64,000 bases of DNA from Paenibacillus auburnensis. Lineage in GTDB: Bacteria > Bacillota > Bacilli > Paenibacillales > Paenibacillaceae. Position numbers and translations under genes: made by a program. Positions 8,416 through 17,569 of the stretch are shown here, piece after piece; the stretch's first letter is position 1; each line of letters starts with the position of its first letter. The notes beneath the pieces are model-generated. The model made no database searches and was not told the origin of the DNA. It was given only the letters and a program-made list of their open reading frames with translations. The stretch covers positions 62,001 to 126,000 of the forward strand of contig NZ_CAKMMG010000003.1 in the NCBI RefSeq assembly GCF_927798115.1. The letters run 5' to 3'.

Positions 8416-11400
8416 TTAATCCAGCAGCTGCAGCTCCCGCGCGCGGGCAATAGCCTGGGCGCGGCGTTTGACGCCGAGCTTGCCGTACAGCCGGAACACA
8501 TGACTCTTCACGGTTCCCTCCGTAATTCCGAACCGTTCGGCAATCTCCTTGTTGGACAATCCGTCTGATAAGGAATATAAGATTTCTTTTTCCCGGTAGG
8601 TAAGAGAATCAACCAGCGGATCCTCCGCGCGCTCCACAGGCCCACCCGGTTCATGCTCAGGCTCATGTTCATAGGTAGTCCCCTGCGGCCCTACACTCTG
8701 CTGTGAATGCAGGTATACCATGCGGGCGATCATGAAATCCAGCACGTTCTGCCCATCCAGCGTGAACACTCCCGTAATCAGGTCATTCTCCAGGTAGAGC
8801 ACAGAGGTCATGGCCTCTCCCGGAAAAAGAATCGGCATGCATAGTACCGACAGCACCGGATGCTTACGGATGTGGGGATCAGCGGCAAAGGAACTGCGCC
8901 CGGCATCGGCAAGCAGCACTGGCTCAGTGGTCTTAACGACATAACGCACAATAGACTCCGCGAATACCGTGCCTTCCTCCCGTACCGGGGCCTCGAGGTT
9001 TCCGCTCTGTGCAGATACAGTAAAATTCTTGCCGTCGCTATTCAGCACATATCCCTGTACTGCTCCCGAATACCGGACGGCCGACTCCAGGAAGCTGCTG
9101 ATTCTATCCAGGCGTTCTATGGGCTCAGGCCACCCGTCGAACCGGTATGGCGCCTCTTTGCGCTGTTCCGGCACAGCTTCTCTATCAATGATTGCTGTAG
9201 CCGTTTCTGCAGCCGCCAGCTCTCCCGCCTTCAGCAAAGACGGCAAGGACAGATCAGGATAACGCTCCTTGAGCAGCTGTACCTTACCTTCGGCCCCCCA
9301 CAGGGAATAGGCCCGGCAGGCATCAGCCAAGAACCCGTCTGCTCCGGCCACACTTCCAGCCGCTCTGTAAAAATGTGAAGAGCGTTCGCAGGCAATTCCC
9401 TCCATCATCCCGTTGCCTTCCCTACGCGCTGTTGTAATGGCCAGTTCATAGTTTTTAGCTGCTGCCGTCCGTTTTCCGTCAATCCGCTCGATTTCAGCCT
9501 TAATCAGCAGGCAGGCGGATGAATCCCGTCCGAAATATCCGGTCCAGCGTTTCAGGGAGTCCAGCTGTTTGTTAAGCTGCCGGCGGAACCTGCTGCGCTC
9601 CTCCGGCAAGGCGTCCGGATAAAGGGCGGCAAGCGTCAAAGCATGGTAGATATGCTGTTTGCGCACCTGCATCCGGGTTTGCCGGAAGGTGTTAAAGCGG
9701 CCTTGAGCCACCCAGACAAGCGCGTCCCGGTATCTCCCTTCCAGATAGGCCAGCTCCGTTTCACAGGTACAGATATAATAGATTTCGTTATTCAGACTTT
9801 CCTCGGAACGGCTATTGTTCAGTACCGGAAGAGCCGCTTCCATACTAAGGCCGGTATCTCCCTGCATCCGGGCAATATACTCTTTAGCAATCCGGAAAAT
9901 GCTGAGCGTAACCTCATCCACAAGCTTCCGCGAGAGGATCTCATACTCCATGATCATCCTGGATAATGAATGCAGGCTTCCCGTGTGGTTAACGGTAGAG
10001 GTCAGCATTGCAATACTGACAAAAGACAGATTGGCCGCCTCCATGCCATGCTGGACCGACTTTCGGAAATAACCCCCCGCCTCCTGCGGATTCTGCTGCA
10101 GCCGGGCCAGCCCGCGGATATAATCGAGGCGGCACGATAAATCTGCACTTTCAAAAGGAGCGGACAGCTGACTGGCCGTTTCAATGTACAGCTTCCCTTT
10201 TTGATAAAGAGACAATTTATTGCGCAGAATCACCAGCCCGTAGCCGGCAAGAATATAGGCAAAGGCTTCATTGTTCCCGGCCTTCAGCCCATAGCGGACG
10301 AATCTGGAAAAGAGCACCGCCGACAGTTCCAGACTTACCGTAAATACGGAGCTGGCAATGGCCATTATAAGGTCAGATAAAGCTTTATAGTGGGGGTCGC
10401 GGTTCACCGGAAGTGCTGTAAGCTGATCACGCTTGCGGTACAGGGCCGTCTGAGTCAGCGTCACTTCCTTTAAAATGGCGGCATGGGAAGGTCTGAGCGG
10501 CAGCTTCCAGCCGAATTCCGCGAGCGCCTTACGCCCGACTTTTACAGCCAGCTCGTCTTTTTTCAAATAAGCATACATAGCAATCCGGATACGGTAGATA
10601 TTGGAACGTTCGAGCAGGTCTCCGGTGAGCCCCATCAGCCGGTCGAGCAGCGCCGCCGCACGCTCTGTATACCCGCAGATATATTCACATTCCGGCAATT
10701 CCAGCATCAGCCTGTAGGGCAGCGAGCCGGGAGCAGCCTCTTCGTCTCCCAGGAGATGTAGCCCTGTCTCCAGAAAATATAATGCGGCGGCAAACGCTGT
10801 AGTCGCTTTCGACTTCAGGCCAGCCTGAAGATTCAGCTCGGCAAGCGTTCTGCGCTCTGCACGGTCATCCATCTTGGGGGAGCCCAGATTGAGGTGATAC
10901 ACCCGGTCAAAAACCGAGTATGCCTGTTTGTCGAGGCTACGGCTCATACTGCGTCCGATAGCCAGATGCAAGCCGGCCTGCTCCTCCTCCGGCACAATAC
11001 CATAAGCGGCTTGCTGAATCCGGTCATGCAGAAAGGAATAGACCAGCCCGCCCGCTTCTATATCCGGGGAACTCTCCTCCCGGCTGATCAGGCTTTCCAG
11101 CTCGGCAGGCTGCAGCAGCACCAGGGTATCTTCCAAAGAATACCCGCTCATTGAAGCAATATCCGATACACGGAAGCTATATCCGAGCGCCGCTGCTATT
11201 CCCAGCAGGCCGACGGTATCTCCGGGAAGCAGCCGGATGCGCTGTTCAATTAATTGGAGAAGCCCGGGCGCTTCCGGCAAGGCGGTAATTGCCGTTATAT
11301 CCCATTCCCAGCTCCCCCGCGCTTCATCAAAATATAGACATTGCTCGCGGTGAAGACTGTCCAGCAGCCGGTGTATGTAGAGCGGATCCCCGCCCGTGCG

Positions 11401-12792
11401 GTGGTACAGCAGTTCAGCGAGCATCCGGACACGTGCCGTGTTCTCTTCAAAAATATCCGAGAGGAATTGTCTGACATCCACGTAAGTCAGCGGCTCCAGC
11501 GCTATATGCTGGACACGCGGTGAAGATGGTTTGTGCTGCATTGCCAGCATCTGCTCAAGCCAGGCTGCGGAGGCCCCATTCTGATCCCCGCTGTCCAGCC
11601 GCTCCTCCAGCGTTTCTGAGCGAAATGATCCGATCACCGCTATACCGCTCGTCACTTCATCCTCTGCAAAGACCCTCAGGAAATCCTGTGTATCCGGGTC
11701 AGCCCATTGCAGATCATCCAGGAATAACACGAGCGGCTGGTCTTCGCCGGCAAACATACCGATAAACGTCGGCAGCAGCCGGCGGAAACGGAGCGCAGCC
11801 TCCGCGGGAGGAAGAGGTTCAGCTAAAGGGATGGTACCGAGCAGCCGCACGGCTTCCGGTAATATTTCAGTGATGATCCCTGCGCCCTGGCCCAGAGCGT
11901 CCAGCAGCCGGGATTTTAACTGCTCCACTTTGTCCGGAGCTTCGCTCCAGGTTTGCCGAAGCAGCCGGCGGAGAGCCTGCAGAATAGGCGCGAACGGAAT
12001 CTCATGATTCATGTAGTCACATTTCCCCGTAATAAACGTGCCGCCTTCACGGGTGAACGAAAGCTGCAGCTCGCCAATAAGCGAGGTTTTGCCGCTGCCG
12101 GCACGGCCTGTAACCAGAACGAAGCCGGATTCGCCGGCCGAAGCCCGTTCAACCACCGCCCTTAGTTCACGCGCCTCCTCTTCCCGGCCAAATAGCCGTT
12201 TCGGCAGCCGAAACTGGCTGATCCGGTCCTTCATTCCGATCTCAAAGTGTTCAATCTTCCCTGTTATGTCCAGAAATGAAATACACTGCTTCAGATCAGC
12301 CAGCAGTCCGTACGCACTCTGATAACGCTGTTCCGGGGACTTGGACAGCAGCTTGGCAATGATATCTTCCAGAGGCCCCTCAAGCTCCGGCCGCAGTCCG
12401 CTGAGCGGTGCGGGCACAACAGCCATATGTACATGAATCCAATCCTCTAAACGCCGGGCCTGCAGCGGCAGCCTGCCTGTAAGCATCTCATAGAACAGGA
12501 TTCCCAGGGTATACAGGTCGCTGCGCTTGTCCGGCAGCAGTGGATTGCTCCGGCTCAACTGCTCCGGGGACAGATAGGCATAATTCTCCCCGCCCTCTTC
12601 AGACAGGTAAGCTTCCTTCAGCTCTCTGTGAACCAGCAGCACGCCAGGCTGTAGGCAGCCGATGACTTTATCCTTCTGATGTGCAGACTGAACCAGCTTC
12701 GTCAACGCCACAGCACAATCTAAAAAGGAAGATACCTCCATACACGTTCCGTCCAGTAATTCCCGAAGCCTAATGCTGTCTGCAAATGACAT
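8416..12792 (-). CDS. Giant regulator: pseudokinase - AAA ATPase - helical repeats - GAF - LuxR
   Basis: A 1458-aa cytosolic signal integrator. Residues 1-175 match the C-lobe of Ser/Thr kinases (YLSPEQ, then KRSDLYTLGILFYEMLTGRLP). The N-lobe is short and the catalytic HRD and DFG motifs are absent (LQPGVLL stands where DLKPxNILL is expected), so it is probably an inactive kinase. A STAND/AAA-type ATPase follows, with Walker A GRAGSGKTS at 229-237 and Walker B LVLFLDDLQWAD near 355. Then come a long helical TPR-like region, a GAF domain (about 1225-1370) and a LuxR DNA-binding domain (TYREKEILYSLSDGLSNKEI, then ITEGTVKSHVFRLYGKLGV). The layout recalls PknK and MalT-like proteins. GGAGG precedes the ATG. 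The target is unknown. Confidence 0.88.
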   Translation of the reverse strand: MSFADSIRLRELLDGTCMEVSSFLDCAVALTKLVQSAHQKDKVIGCLQPGVLLVHRELKEAYLSEEGGENYAYLSPEQLSRSNPLLPDKRSDLYTLGILFYEMLTGRLPLQARRLEDWIHVHMAVVPAPLSGLRPELEGPLEDIIAKLLSKSPEQRYQSAYGLLADLKQCISFLDITGKIEHFEIGMKDRISQFRLPKRLFGREEEARELRAVVERASAGESGFVLVTGRAGSGKTSLIGELQLSFTREGGTFITGKCDYMNHEIPFAPILQALRRLLRQTWSEAPDKVEQLKSRLLDALGQGAGIITEILPEAVRLLGTIPLAEPLPPAEAALRFRRLLPTFIGMFAGEDQPLVLFLDDLQWADPDTQDFLRVFAEDEVTSGIAVIGSFRSETLEERLDSGDQNGASAAWLEQMLAMQHKPSSPRVQHIALEPLTYVDVRQFLSDIFEENTARVRMLAELLYHRTGGDPLYIHRLLDSLHREQCLYFDEARGSWEWDITAITALPEAPGLLQLIEQRIRLLPGDTVGLLGIAAALGYSFRVSDIASMSGYSLEDTLVLLQPAELESLISREESSPDIEAGGLVYSFLHDRIQQAAYGIVPEEEQAGLHLAIGRSMSRSLDKQAYSVFDRVYHLNLGSPKMDDRAERRTLAELNLQAGLKSKATTAFAAALYFLETGLHLLGDEEAAPGSLPYRLMLELPECEYICGYTERAAALLDRLMGLTGDLLERSNIYRIRIAMYAYLKKDELAVKVGRKALAEFGWKLPLRPSHAAILKEVTLTQTALYRKRDQLTALPVNRDPHYKALSDLIMAIASSVFTVSLELSAVLFSRFVRYGLKAGNNEAFAYILAGYGLVILRNKLSLYQKGKLYIETASQLSAPFESADLSCRLDYIRGLARLQQNPQEAGGYFRKSVQHGMEAANLSFVSIAMLTSTVNHTGSLHSLSRMIMEYEILSRKLVDEVTLSIFRIAKEYIARMQGDTGLSMEAALPVLNNSRSEESLNNEIYYICTCETELAYLEGRYRDALVWVAQGRFNTFRQTRMQVRKQHIYHALTLAALYPDALPEERSRFRRQLNKQLDSLKRWTGYFGRDSSACLLIKAEIERIDGKRTAAAKNYELAITTARREGNGMMEGIACERSSHFYRAAGSVAGADGFLADACRAYSLWGAEGKVQLLKERYPDLSLPSLLKAGELAAAETATAIIDREAVPEQRKEAPYRFDGWPEPIERLDRISSFLESAVRYSGAVQGYVLNSDGKNFTVSAQSGNLEAPVREEGTVFAESIVRYVVKTTEPVLLADAGRSSFAADPHIRKHPVLSVLCMPILFPGEAMTSVLYLENDLITGVFTLDGQNVLDFMIARMVYLHSQQSVGPQGTTYEHEPEHEPGGPVERAEDPLVDSLTYREKEILYSLSDGLSNKEIAERFGITEGTVKSHVFRLYGKLGVKRRAQAIARARELQLLD

Positions 12793-12989
12793 TGTGTATT
12801 GATTCCTCCAAACCCTTCTTTGCGATTCTTCAAATGTGCCTGCATCAGGTATAGTTGCATTTATCTTAACACGTTTAACTAGCTCAACATATCCGCTGTA
12901 TAAGCTGAGGTATACAATTTTTAGTTATTATAAATTTAATTGTCCTGCATGAAATCTAACTAAAGTTATAAGCCGGTCAATAAATACAG

Positions 12990-13009
12990 AAAAAGCCGGC
13001 AATCCGGCG
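12990..13009 (-). terminator. Intrinsic terminator of the long leftward operon
   Basis: Read leftward: GCCGG-ATTG-CCGGC followed by TTTTT, 40 bases after the Cache-AraC stop. A wider stem (ATAAGCCG with CGGCTTAT, 12969-13035) encloses it. Confidence 0.7.
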
Positions 13010-13049
13010 AAAAAACGGCCTGACTGTCGGCTTATCATCCTATGCTGGA

Positions 13050-15299
13050 TTAATTCTCATGCTCATCTGTACCCGGCTTCATCCGGTGCTTGCGGTAGTC
13101 GCCGGGCGTTACACCGACTACCCGCTTGAACACCCGCCCAAAGGTAATGGAGCTTGTATACCCAAGCTTCAAGGCAATATCCTGGAGATTATCGCTTGTA
13201 GTTGCCAGCAGATATTCCGCCCGCTGCATCCGCAGCTGGGTCAGGAAATCTACGAATTTCATATCAAATTCCTCTTTGAACAGATGGCTGGCATATTTGC
13301 CGGAGATCTGAAACCGGTCACTGAGATGCTTCAGGGATAGGTCCGGGTTGTCAAAATTCTCTTCGATATAGACCTTCATCTCGCTGATCATGGCCCGGTA
13401 GCTCTTCGATTCATTCACAGATACATAAATCCGGTAAATTTCGGCCAGCCACTTCAGTATCACAGCGTGGACCTGCTCCAGTGTTGTCTGTGACTCCATT
13501 TCGCTATAGTATCCCTGCAGGCTGGGCTCGGCGAACATTCTGCGCAGGCTGTCCGACAACTGGCCAAGCTCGCGGTCAAGCATCTGGATCAGCATATGCA
13601 GCAGCATATGAATCTCTTCATCCTTGATCTGATCGCTGCTGAACCAGCGGAACAGCTCATCCACCCGCTGCCGCCAGTTCTCGTCGGCAATCCGGAATTC
13701 ACGGACGATTTCACTCAACATCTGCAAATATTTATAGGAATGCAGGGTGGAACGGTCCGGCAGGCTGTCACTCAGTACAATCATATCCCTGCCGAGCGAC
13801 AGCTTATGCTGAAGCGCTGCTTCCGCTGCGGTGCAGGAATCCAAGATAGCTTCCAGTCCGTCAACAACCGGCCCAACACCTATCGCGAGCGACAGCCCAA
13901 GATTATCACTGACCCATCTCAGATAACGCTCAGCCAATATTCTCAGCCTATCCTTGCCCGTCCGCAAATCCCCACCGCTGCCGATCATCAGCCCGATCCG
14001 GTTGCCGCTCACCCACTCTGCCCAGCCCTGCAGCTGCTCTTCAACCGCCAGCTCCTGGAACAGATTCATAAGTGTCAGCTTGAGCATGTTCTGCTCCTTG
14101 GCCGGATATTTTCTGCGAAATTCCTCATATTGGTTCATCTCTGCTGCAATAAAGGCAAACTGTACCGCCTCATCCGTAAAGGGCTTAAAGTGCTGCAGCT
14201 TCTCCTCCAGCGATGAAGTCCCTTGCTCCCCTTCCATTAAATCCAGAAAGAGCTGGCGCCGCTGGACAAGCAGATTCTCATCGTATTGCTTCTGGTAGCT
14301 TACCGTCTGGTTAATCAACGTTTCCAGCGCCCGGTCAATCAGCACAAGCTCGCTTCTCGAGGTGTTATCGAGGCTTTCTTCACGGAACTGCAGTGCCTGG
14401 ATCCGGTTCATCATCGCTTGAATTGGCCGGTAGTTTTTGCGGGTGATATACAGGATGTACAGGGTTCCCAGCACAACGGTCAGGATACCGATGATAATCC
14501 AGAGATACGAGACAACAGACATCCAGGCGAACAGCTCGCCTGCACGAATACCGCTCTCAAAGGTCCAGCCTGTGTTATCCAGTGTGATCCGGGTCAGCAC
14601 ATCCCCCTCCGGAATATCGTTTTCCTGGTGAGCAGCATAGACCAGGTCTCCCTGGTCACCCAGCACACGCATGAAGGAGACCTGGCTTTTCGTCATGTCA
14701 TCAATCATCCGTTCGAGCCGGTACATGCTTAGATTCACTACAACCACACCCTCTGCCCCAAACGGCAGCGGCAGCATTTTGCCCATGCTAATCACCCGCA
14801 CCGTCTGATCAGAGCTGAATAACCGGAGCGTACGGACATCACTCCAGTTCCGTTCCTCATTCTCCGCCAGCACCCCGGCCAGATAATCCCGGTCAGCAAA
14901 AACATCCCGGTCGACCAGCCCGTTAAGCGTCAGCACCTTATCGTCCCACTTACGGTAAATATAGATGGAATCAATCAGCTGGTTGCGGTACAGCATCCCC
15001 CGCATATCATTCACCGTATTATAGAGCCGGGTCCGGTCACCTTGATCACTCAGCCCGCTCAGGAAATCCCCGTAATCGTGATTGGTCTCCATTTCCTGAA
15101 GCACAGAGAGCTCCACATCACTTAATGCATTCTGCACGGAATCCACGACGTAGCCTGTAGAGATGCGGTTCGCCTTGTTGGTTTCGCTGCGGGACAGCTC
15201 GCCTACGATCAGAAACGACAGGAAAATCAGGATAGACACGGTCAGCAAAAAGATAGGGAAGTAGGAGAACATCATGCTTCTCGACCAGTTCCGTCTCAT
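13050..15299 (-). CDS. Membrane-bound AraC-family regulator with extracellular Cache sensor
   Basis: A 749-aa one-component regulator typical of Paenibacillus oligosaccharide loci. A membrane helix at about 11-34 (MMFSYFPIFLLTVSILIFLS) is followed by an extracytoplasmic Cache-like sensor to about 265, a second helix (VVSYLWIIIGILTVVLGTLY), a HAMP-like linker and a long cytosolic region. Two AraC helix-turn-helix motifs end the protein (LSLKHLSDRFQISGKYASHL and SSITFGRVFKRVVGVTPGDY). It is the last gene of the operon headed by the binding-protein gene and very likely controls it. GGGCGGGAG lies before the ATG. Confidence 0.9.
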   Translation of the reverse strand: MRRNWSRSMMFSYFPIFLLTVSILIFLSFLIVGELSRSETNKANRISTGYVVDSVQNALSDVELSVLQEMETNHDYGDFLSGLSDQGDRTRLYNTVNDMRGMLYRNQLIDSIYIYRKWDDKVLTLNGLVDRDVFADRDYLAGVLAENEERNWSDVRTLRLFSSDQTVRVISMGKMLPLPFGAEGVVVVNLSMYRLERMIDDMTKSQVSFMRVLGDQGDLVYAAHQENDIPEGDVLTRITLDNTGWTFESGIRAGELFAWMSVVSYLWIIIGILTVVLGTLYILYITRKNYRPIQAMMNRIQALQFREESLDNTSRSELVLIDRALETLINQTVSYQKQYDENLLVQRRQLFLDLMEGEQGTSSLEEKLQHFKPFTDEAVQFAFIAAEMNQYEEFRRKYPAKEQNMLKLTLMNLFQELAVEEQLQGWAEWVSGNRIGLMIGSGGDLRTGKDRLRILAERYLRWVSDNLGLSLAIGVGPVVDGLEAILDSCTAAEAALQHKLSLGRDMIVLSDSLPDRSTLHSYKYLQMLSEIVREFRIADENWRQRVDELFRWFSSDQIKDEEIHMLLHMLIQMLDRELGQLSDSLRRMFAEPSLQGYYSEMESQTTLEQVHAVILKWLAEIYRIYVSVNESKSYRAMISEMKVYIEENFDNPDLSLKHLSDRFQISGKYASHLFKEEFDMKFVDFLTQLRMQRAEYLLATTSDNLQDIALKLGYTSSITFGRVFKRVVGVTPGDYRKHRMKPGTDEHEN

Positions 15300-15361
15300 A
15301 TGTACTCCCGCCCTTCTTCAATGGGTTCCGAAGCATGCCGCCCGATGAATGACAGGAAACA

Positions 15362-16540
15362 TTACACGGGCATCTTCGCTAATCGGTTAATCCAATATAG
15401 CATGCCCGCACCGATAAGTGCACTACCTGTACAAGCCAGATACATCATCTGTGCACCGCCCGAATAAAACAAATACCCGTTCAGCAGGTTACCCACGATC
15501 CCGCCAAGTCCGGAAAAAACCATATTGAATACGCTTTGGCCCGTCGCCTGCATTCTTTTGCCGGAAGCCTGGGCCACATATTCCACAGCAGCCACATAAA
15601 ACAGCCCGAAGGACAGTCCATGCAGAACCTGAATGCCTACCATGACCGCCGGCACCGGAAACAGCCACTGAATCCCCCAGCGCAGCGCATAAAATAAAGC
15701 CGCCAGCAGCAGCGTCCGCTCATGGCCGATCCCCCTGAGGATTCGGGCGGCCAGCAGCATCGAAGGGATGTTCGTCAGGGAGGCGAGCAGCAGGGCTGTG
15801 CCCACAAGCGAATAGCTGCCCCCCGCCTCCTGAAAGGCCAGGACGAAGAATGAGTTGTATGCCGTCAGTGTCTGGTTTACGAAAAAGCAGGCAATCAGAA
15901 ACAGCAGGAACAGGCGGTTCCCCAGCAGTTCCTTCATCCCTTGCGACAGGGAAATCGCCGCAGCTTTGCTCTCTGTACTGCGGGATAAGGTCAGCACCGT
16001 AGCGGTTCCTGCCAGACTAAGAGCCAGAAAAGGCATCCACAGCCGGGTGATCTCGAAGCTCGACAGATAGAATCCTCCGGCATAGCCGCCCAGTGCTGTA
16101 CCCAGGCTGCCCAGGCTGCGGATCGTTCCATAAGAAGTACGGCCCCTCGATGCGGCAGTGACCGCATAGGAATCTGCTACAGGACTTTGCGTCGCCTGGA
16201 AGATAATAGACAGTATATAGACTATCACAATGATTGCAGTATATTGGAAGCTATAAAACAAAGACAGGCAGGCCGGTACAGAGATCGCAAGAATCAGTAC
16301 CAGCTTGGTCTGACGGTACCTGTCAACGAGCAGTCCCCACACCGGCTGGACTACAATGGACAGTAACGTGCCGATCGACATCAGCACACCGACTACATTG
16401 GCCCCGATGCCCTGATGCACAAATAAGGTCGTTAAATAGGGATTAAACAGTCCGCCTGCGAGGCCTGTCAATAAATACAATAAGCGGAGCTTAAGCAGCT
16501 CCGTTTTGGCTTCCTGCGGAATGATCGCCGTATATTCCAT
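15362..16540 (-). CDS. MFS transporter, MFS_1-like (sugar/H+ symporter-like)
   Basis: A 392-aa twelve-helix transporter resembling the LacY/HcaT-like branch of the major facilitators. Motifs include LRLLYLLTGLAGGLFNPYLTT at helix 1, LLVDRYRQTK between helices 2 and 3, and GTIRSLGSLGTALGGYAGG near helix 5. Start ATG 16540 (MEYTAIIP) has AAAGGAT upstream. A GTG seven codons earlier overlaps the end of the ROK gene and is less likely. It sits between ROK kinase and regulator genes in the LplABC operon, suggesting it moves a sugar or breakdown product of the same pathway, inward or outward. Substrate unknown. Confidence 0.82.
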   Translation of the reverse strand: MEYTAIIPQEAKTELLKLRLLYLLTGLAGGLFNPYLTTLFVHQGIGANVVGVLMSIGTLLSIVVQPVWGLLVDRYRQTKLVLILAISVPACLSLFYSFQYTAIIVIVYILSIIFQATQSPVADSYAVTAASRGRTSYGTIRSLGSLGTALGGYAGGFYLSSFEITRLWMPFLALSLAGTATVLTLSRSTESKAAAISLSQGMKELLGNRLFLLFLIACFFVNQTLTAYNSFFVLAFQEAGGSYSLVGTALLLASLTNIPSMLLAARILRGIGHERTLLLAALFYALRWGIQWLFPVPAVMVGIQVLHGLSFGLFYVAAVEYVAQASGKRMQATGQSVFNMVFSGLGGIVGNLLNGYLFYSGGAQMMYLACTGSALIGAGMLYWINRLAKMPV

Positions 16541-16554
16541 AGTGCATTCATCCT

Positions 16555-17541
16555 TTACCACAGAATCGCCGCAGCGGCAGCCGCTGCCCCCACCGCCCCG
16601 GCCCTATTGCCCAGCTTTGCCGGCCCGATGGCAACAGGAAACGGCAGATAGCGGTTCACCCGGTTGCGGATTTCATGCACATAATACTCTCCGGATGCCG
16701 CTACGCCTCCGCCCAGCACTACCAGCTGCGGGTTCAGCAGCACTGCTGCACTGGCAATGGCAGCCGCCAGATGCTCCAGCGGCTGCTCTATAATCTCACG
16801 CGCGGCGGGGTCCCCTTCAGCCGCTGCCTGCAGCACATGCCGGGCGTCCACCGCTTCGGCTATGCCGCCGGCAAGCTCCAGCAGCCGGGAATCCTGCCTA
16901 GCTGCCGGACCAGCCAGCCAGACTCTCGCCAGCGCCGTAATCCCGCTGCCGGATGCCACCGCCTCCAGCGGGCCGAAGGCTGCGGCGGAAACCGGAAACC
17001 GGCTGCGGGCATATCCGGCATCCACGACCATGTACCCTGCTTCACCGACGGCAAAGGACGCACCTTTATACAACCGCCCGTTCAGCAGCATTGCTCCGCC
17101 GATGCCGGTACCTACCGTGATCATCAGTACATGCTCTTTCCCTTGGGCGGCACCCTTCCAGCATTCGCCGAGCAGCGCCAGATTCACATCGTTATCTAAG
17201 TGCAGCCGCCCTTTATAATGACGGCGGATGACCGGCCGGATATCTTCTTCCGGCCAAGGAAGCGCCGGAGCCTGGGTCAGAATCCCCTCAGTATCGCCAA
17301 TTACTCCCGGAAAGCCGATGCCGATGCCTTTCAGCTGCTGAAGGGTAAGCTGAAGTCCTGCCAGAAGCTGCTCCAATTCACTGAACAGCCATGCCATAAA
17401 AGGCTCCGGCGCTTCATGTGCCGTCGTGTTTCTCTGCTCCAGCAGTAGAATTCGGCCGTCTCCGCCTGTAATGCAAAACATAGTCTTCGTACCGCCAACA
17501 TCAATCCCTGCGTGATAGCCGGTCTGATCCTCTGTTGTCAT
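16555..17541 (-). CDS. ROK-family sugar kinase
   Basis: A 328-aa cytosolic kinase of the ROK family, which phosphorylates glucose, mannose, fructose or amino-sugars with ATP. The phosphate-binding motif GIDVGGTKT is at 12-20, the catalytic aspartate in DNDVNLALLGE near 100, then TVGTGIGGAML and GEAGYM. The usual zinc motif CxCGxxGCxE is absent (YARSRFPVSAAAFGPLEAVAS occupies the region), so it belongs to the zinc-less branch. There is no DNA-binding N-terminus, so it is an enzyme, not a NagC-type repressor. ATG 17541 is preceded by AAAGGTGG; a longer open frame overlaps the gene upstream. It presumably phosphorylates a monosaccharide produced from the transported substrate. Confidence 0.88.
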   Translation of the reverse strand: MTTEDQTGYHAGIDVGGTKTMFCITGGDGRILLLEQRNTTAHEAPEPFMAWLFSELEQLLAGLQLTLQQLKGIGIGFPGVIGDTEGILTQAPALPWPEEDIRPVIRRHYKGRLHLDNDVNLALLGECWKGAAQGKEHVLMITVGTGIGGAMLLNGRLYKGASFAVGEAGYMVVDAGYARSRFPVSAAAFGPLEAVASGSGITALARVWLAGPAARQDSRLLELAGGIAEAVDARHVLQAAAEGDPAAREIIEQPLEHLAAAIASAAVLLNPQLVVLGGGVAASGEYYVHEIRNRVNRYLPFPVAIGPAKLGNRAGAVGAAAAAAAILW

Positions 17542-17569
17542 TGTTTGATGCCACCTTTCAGACTTGGCT

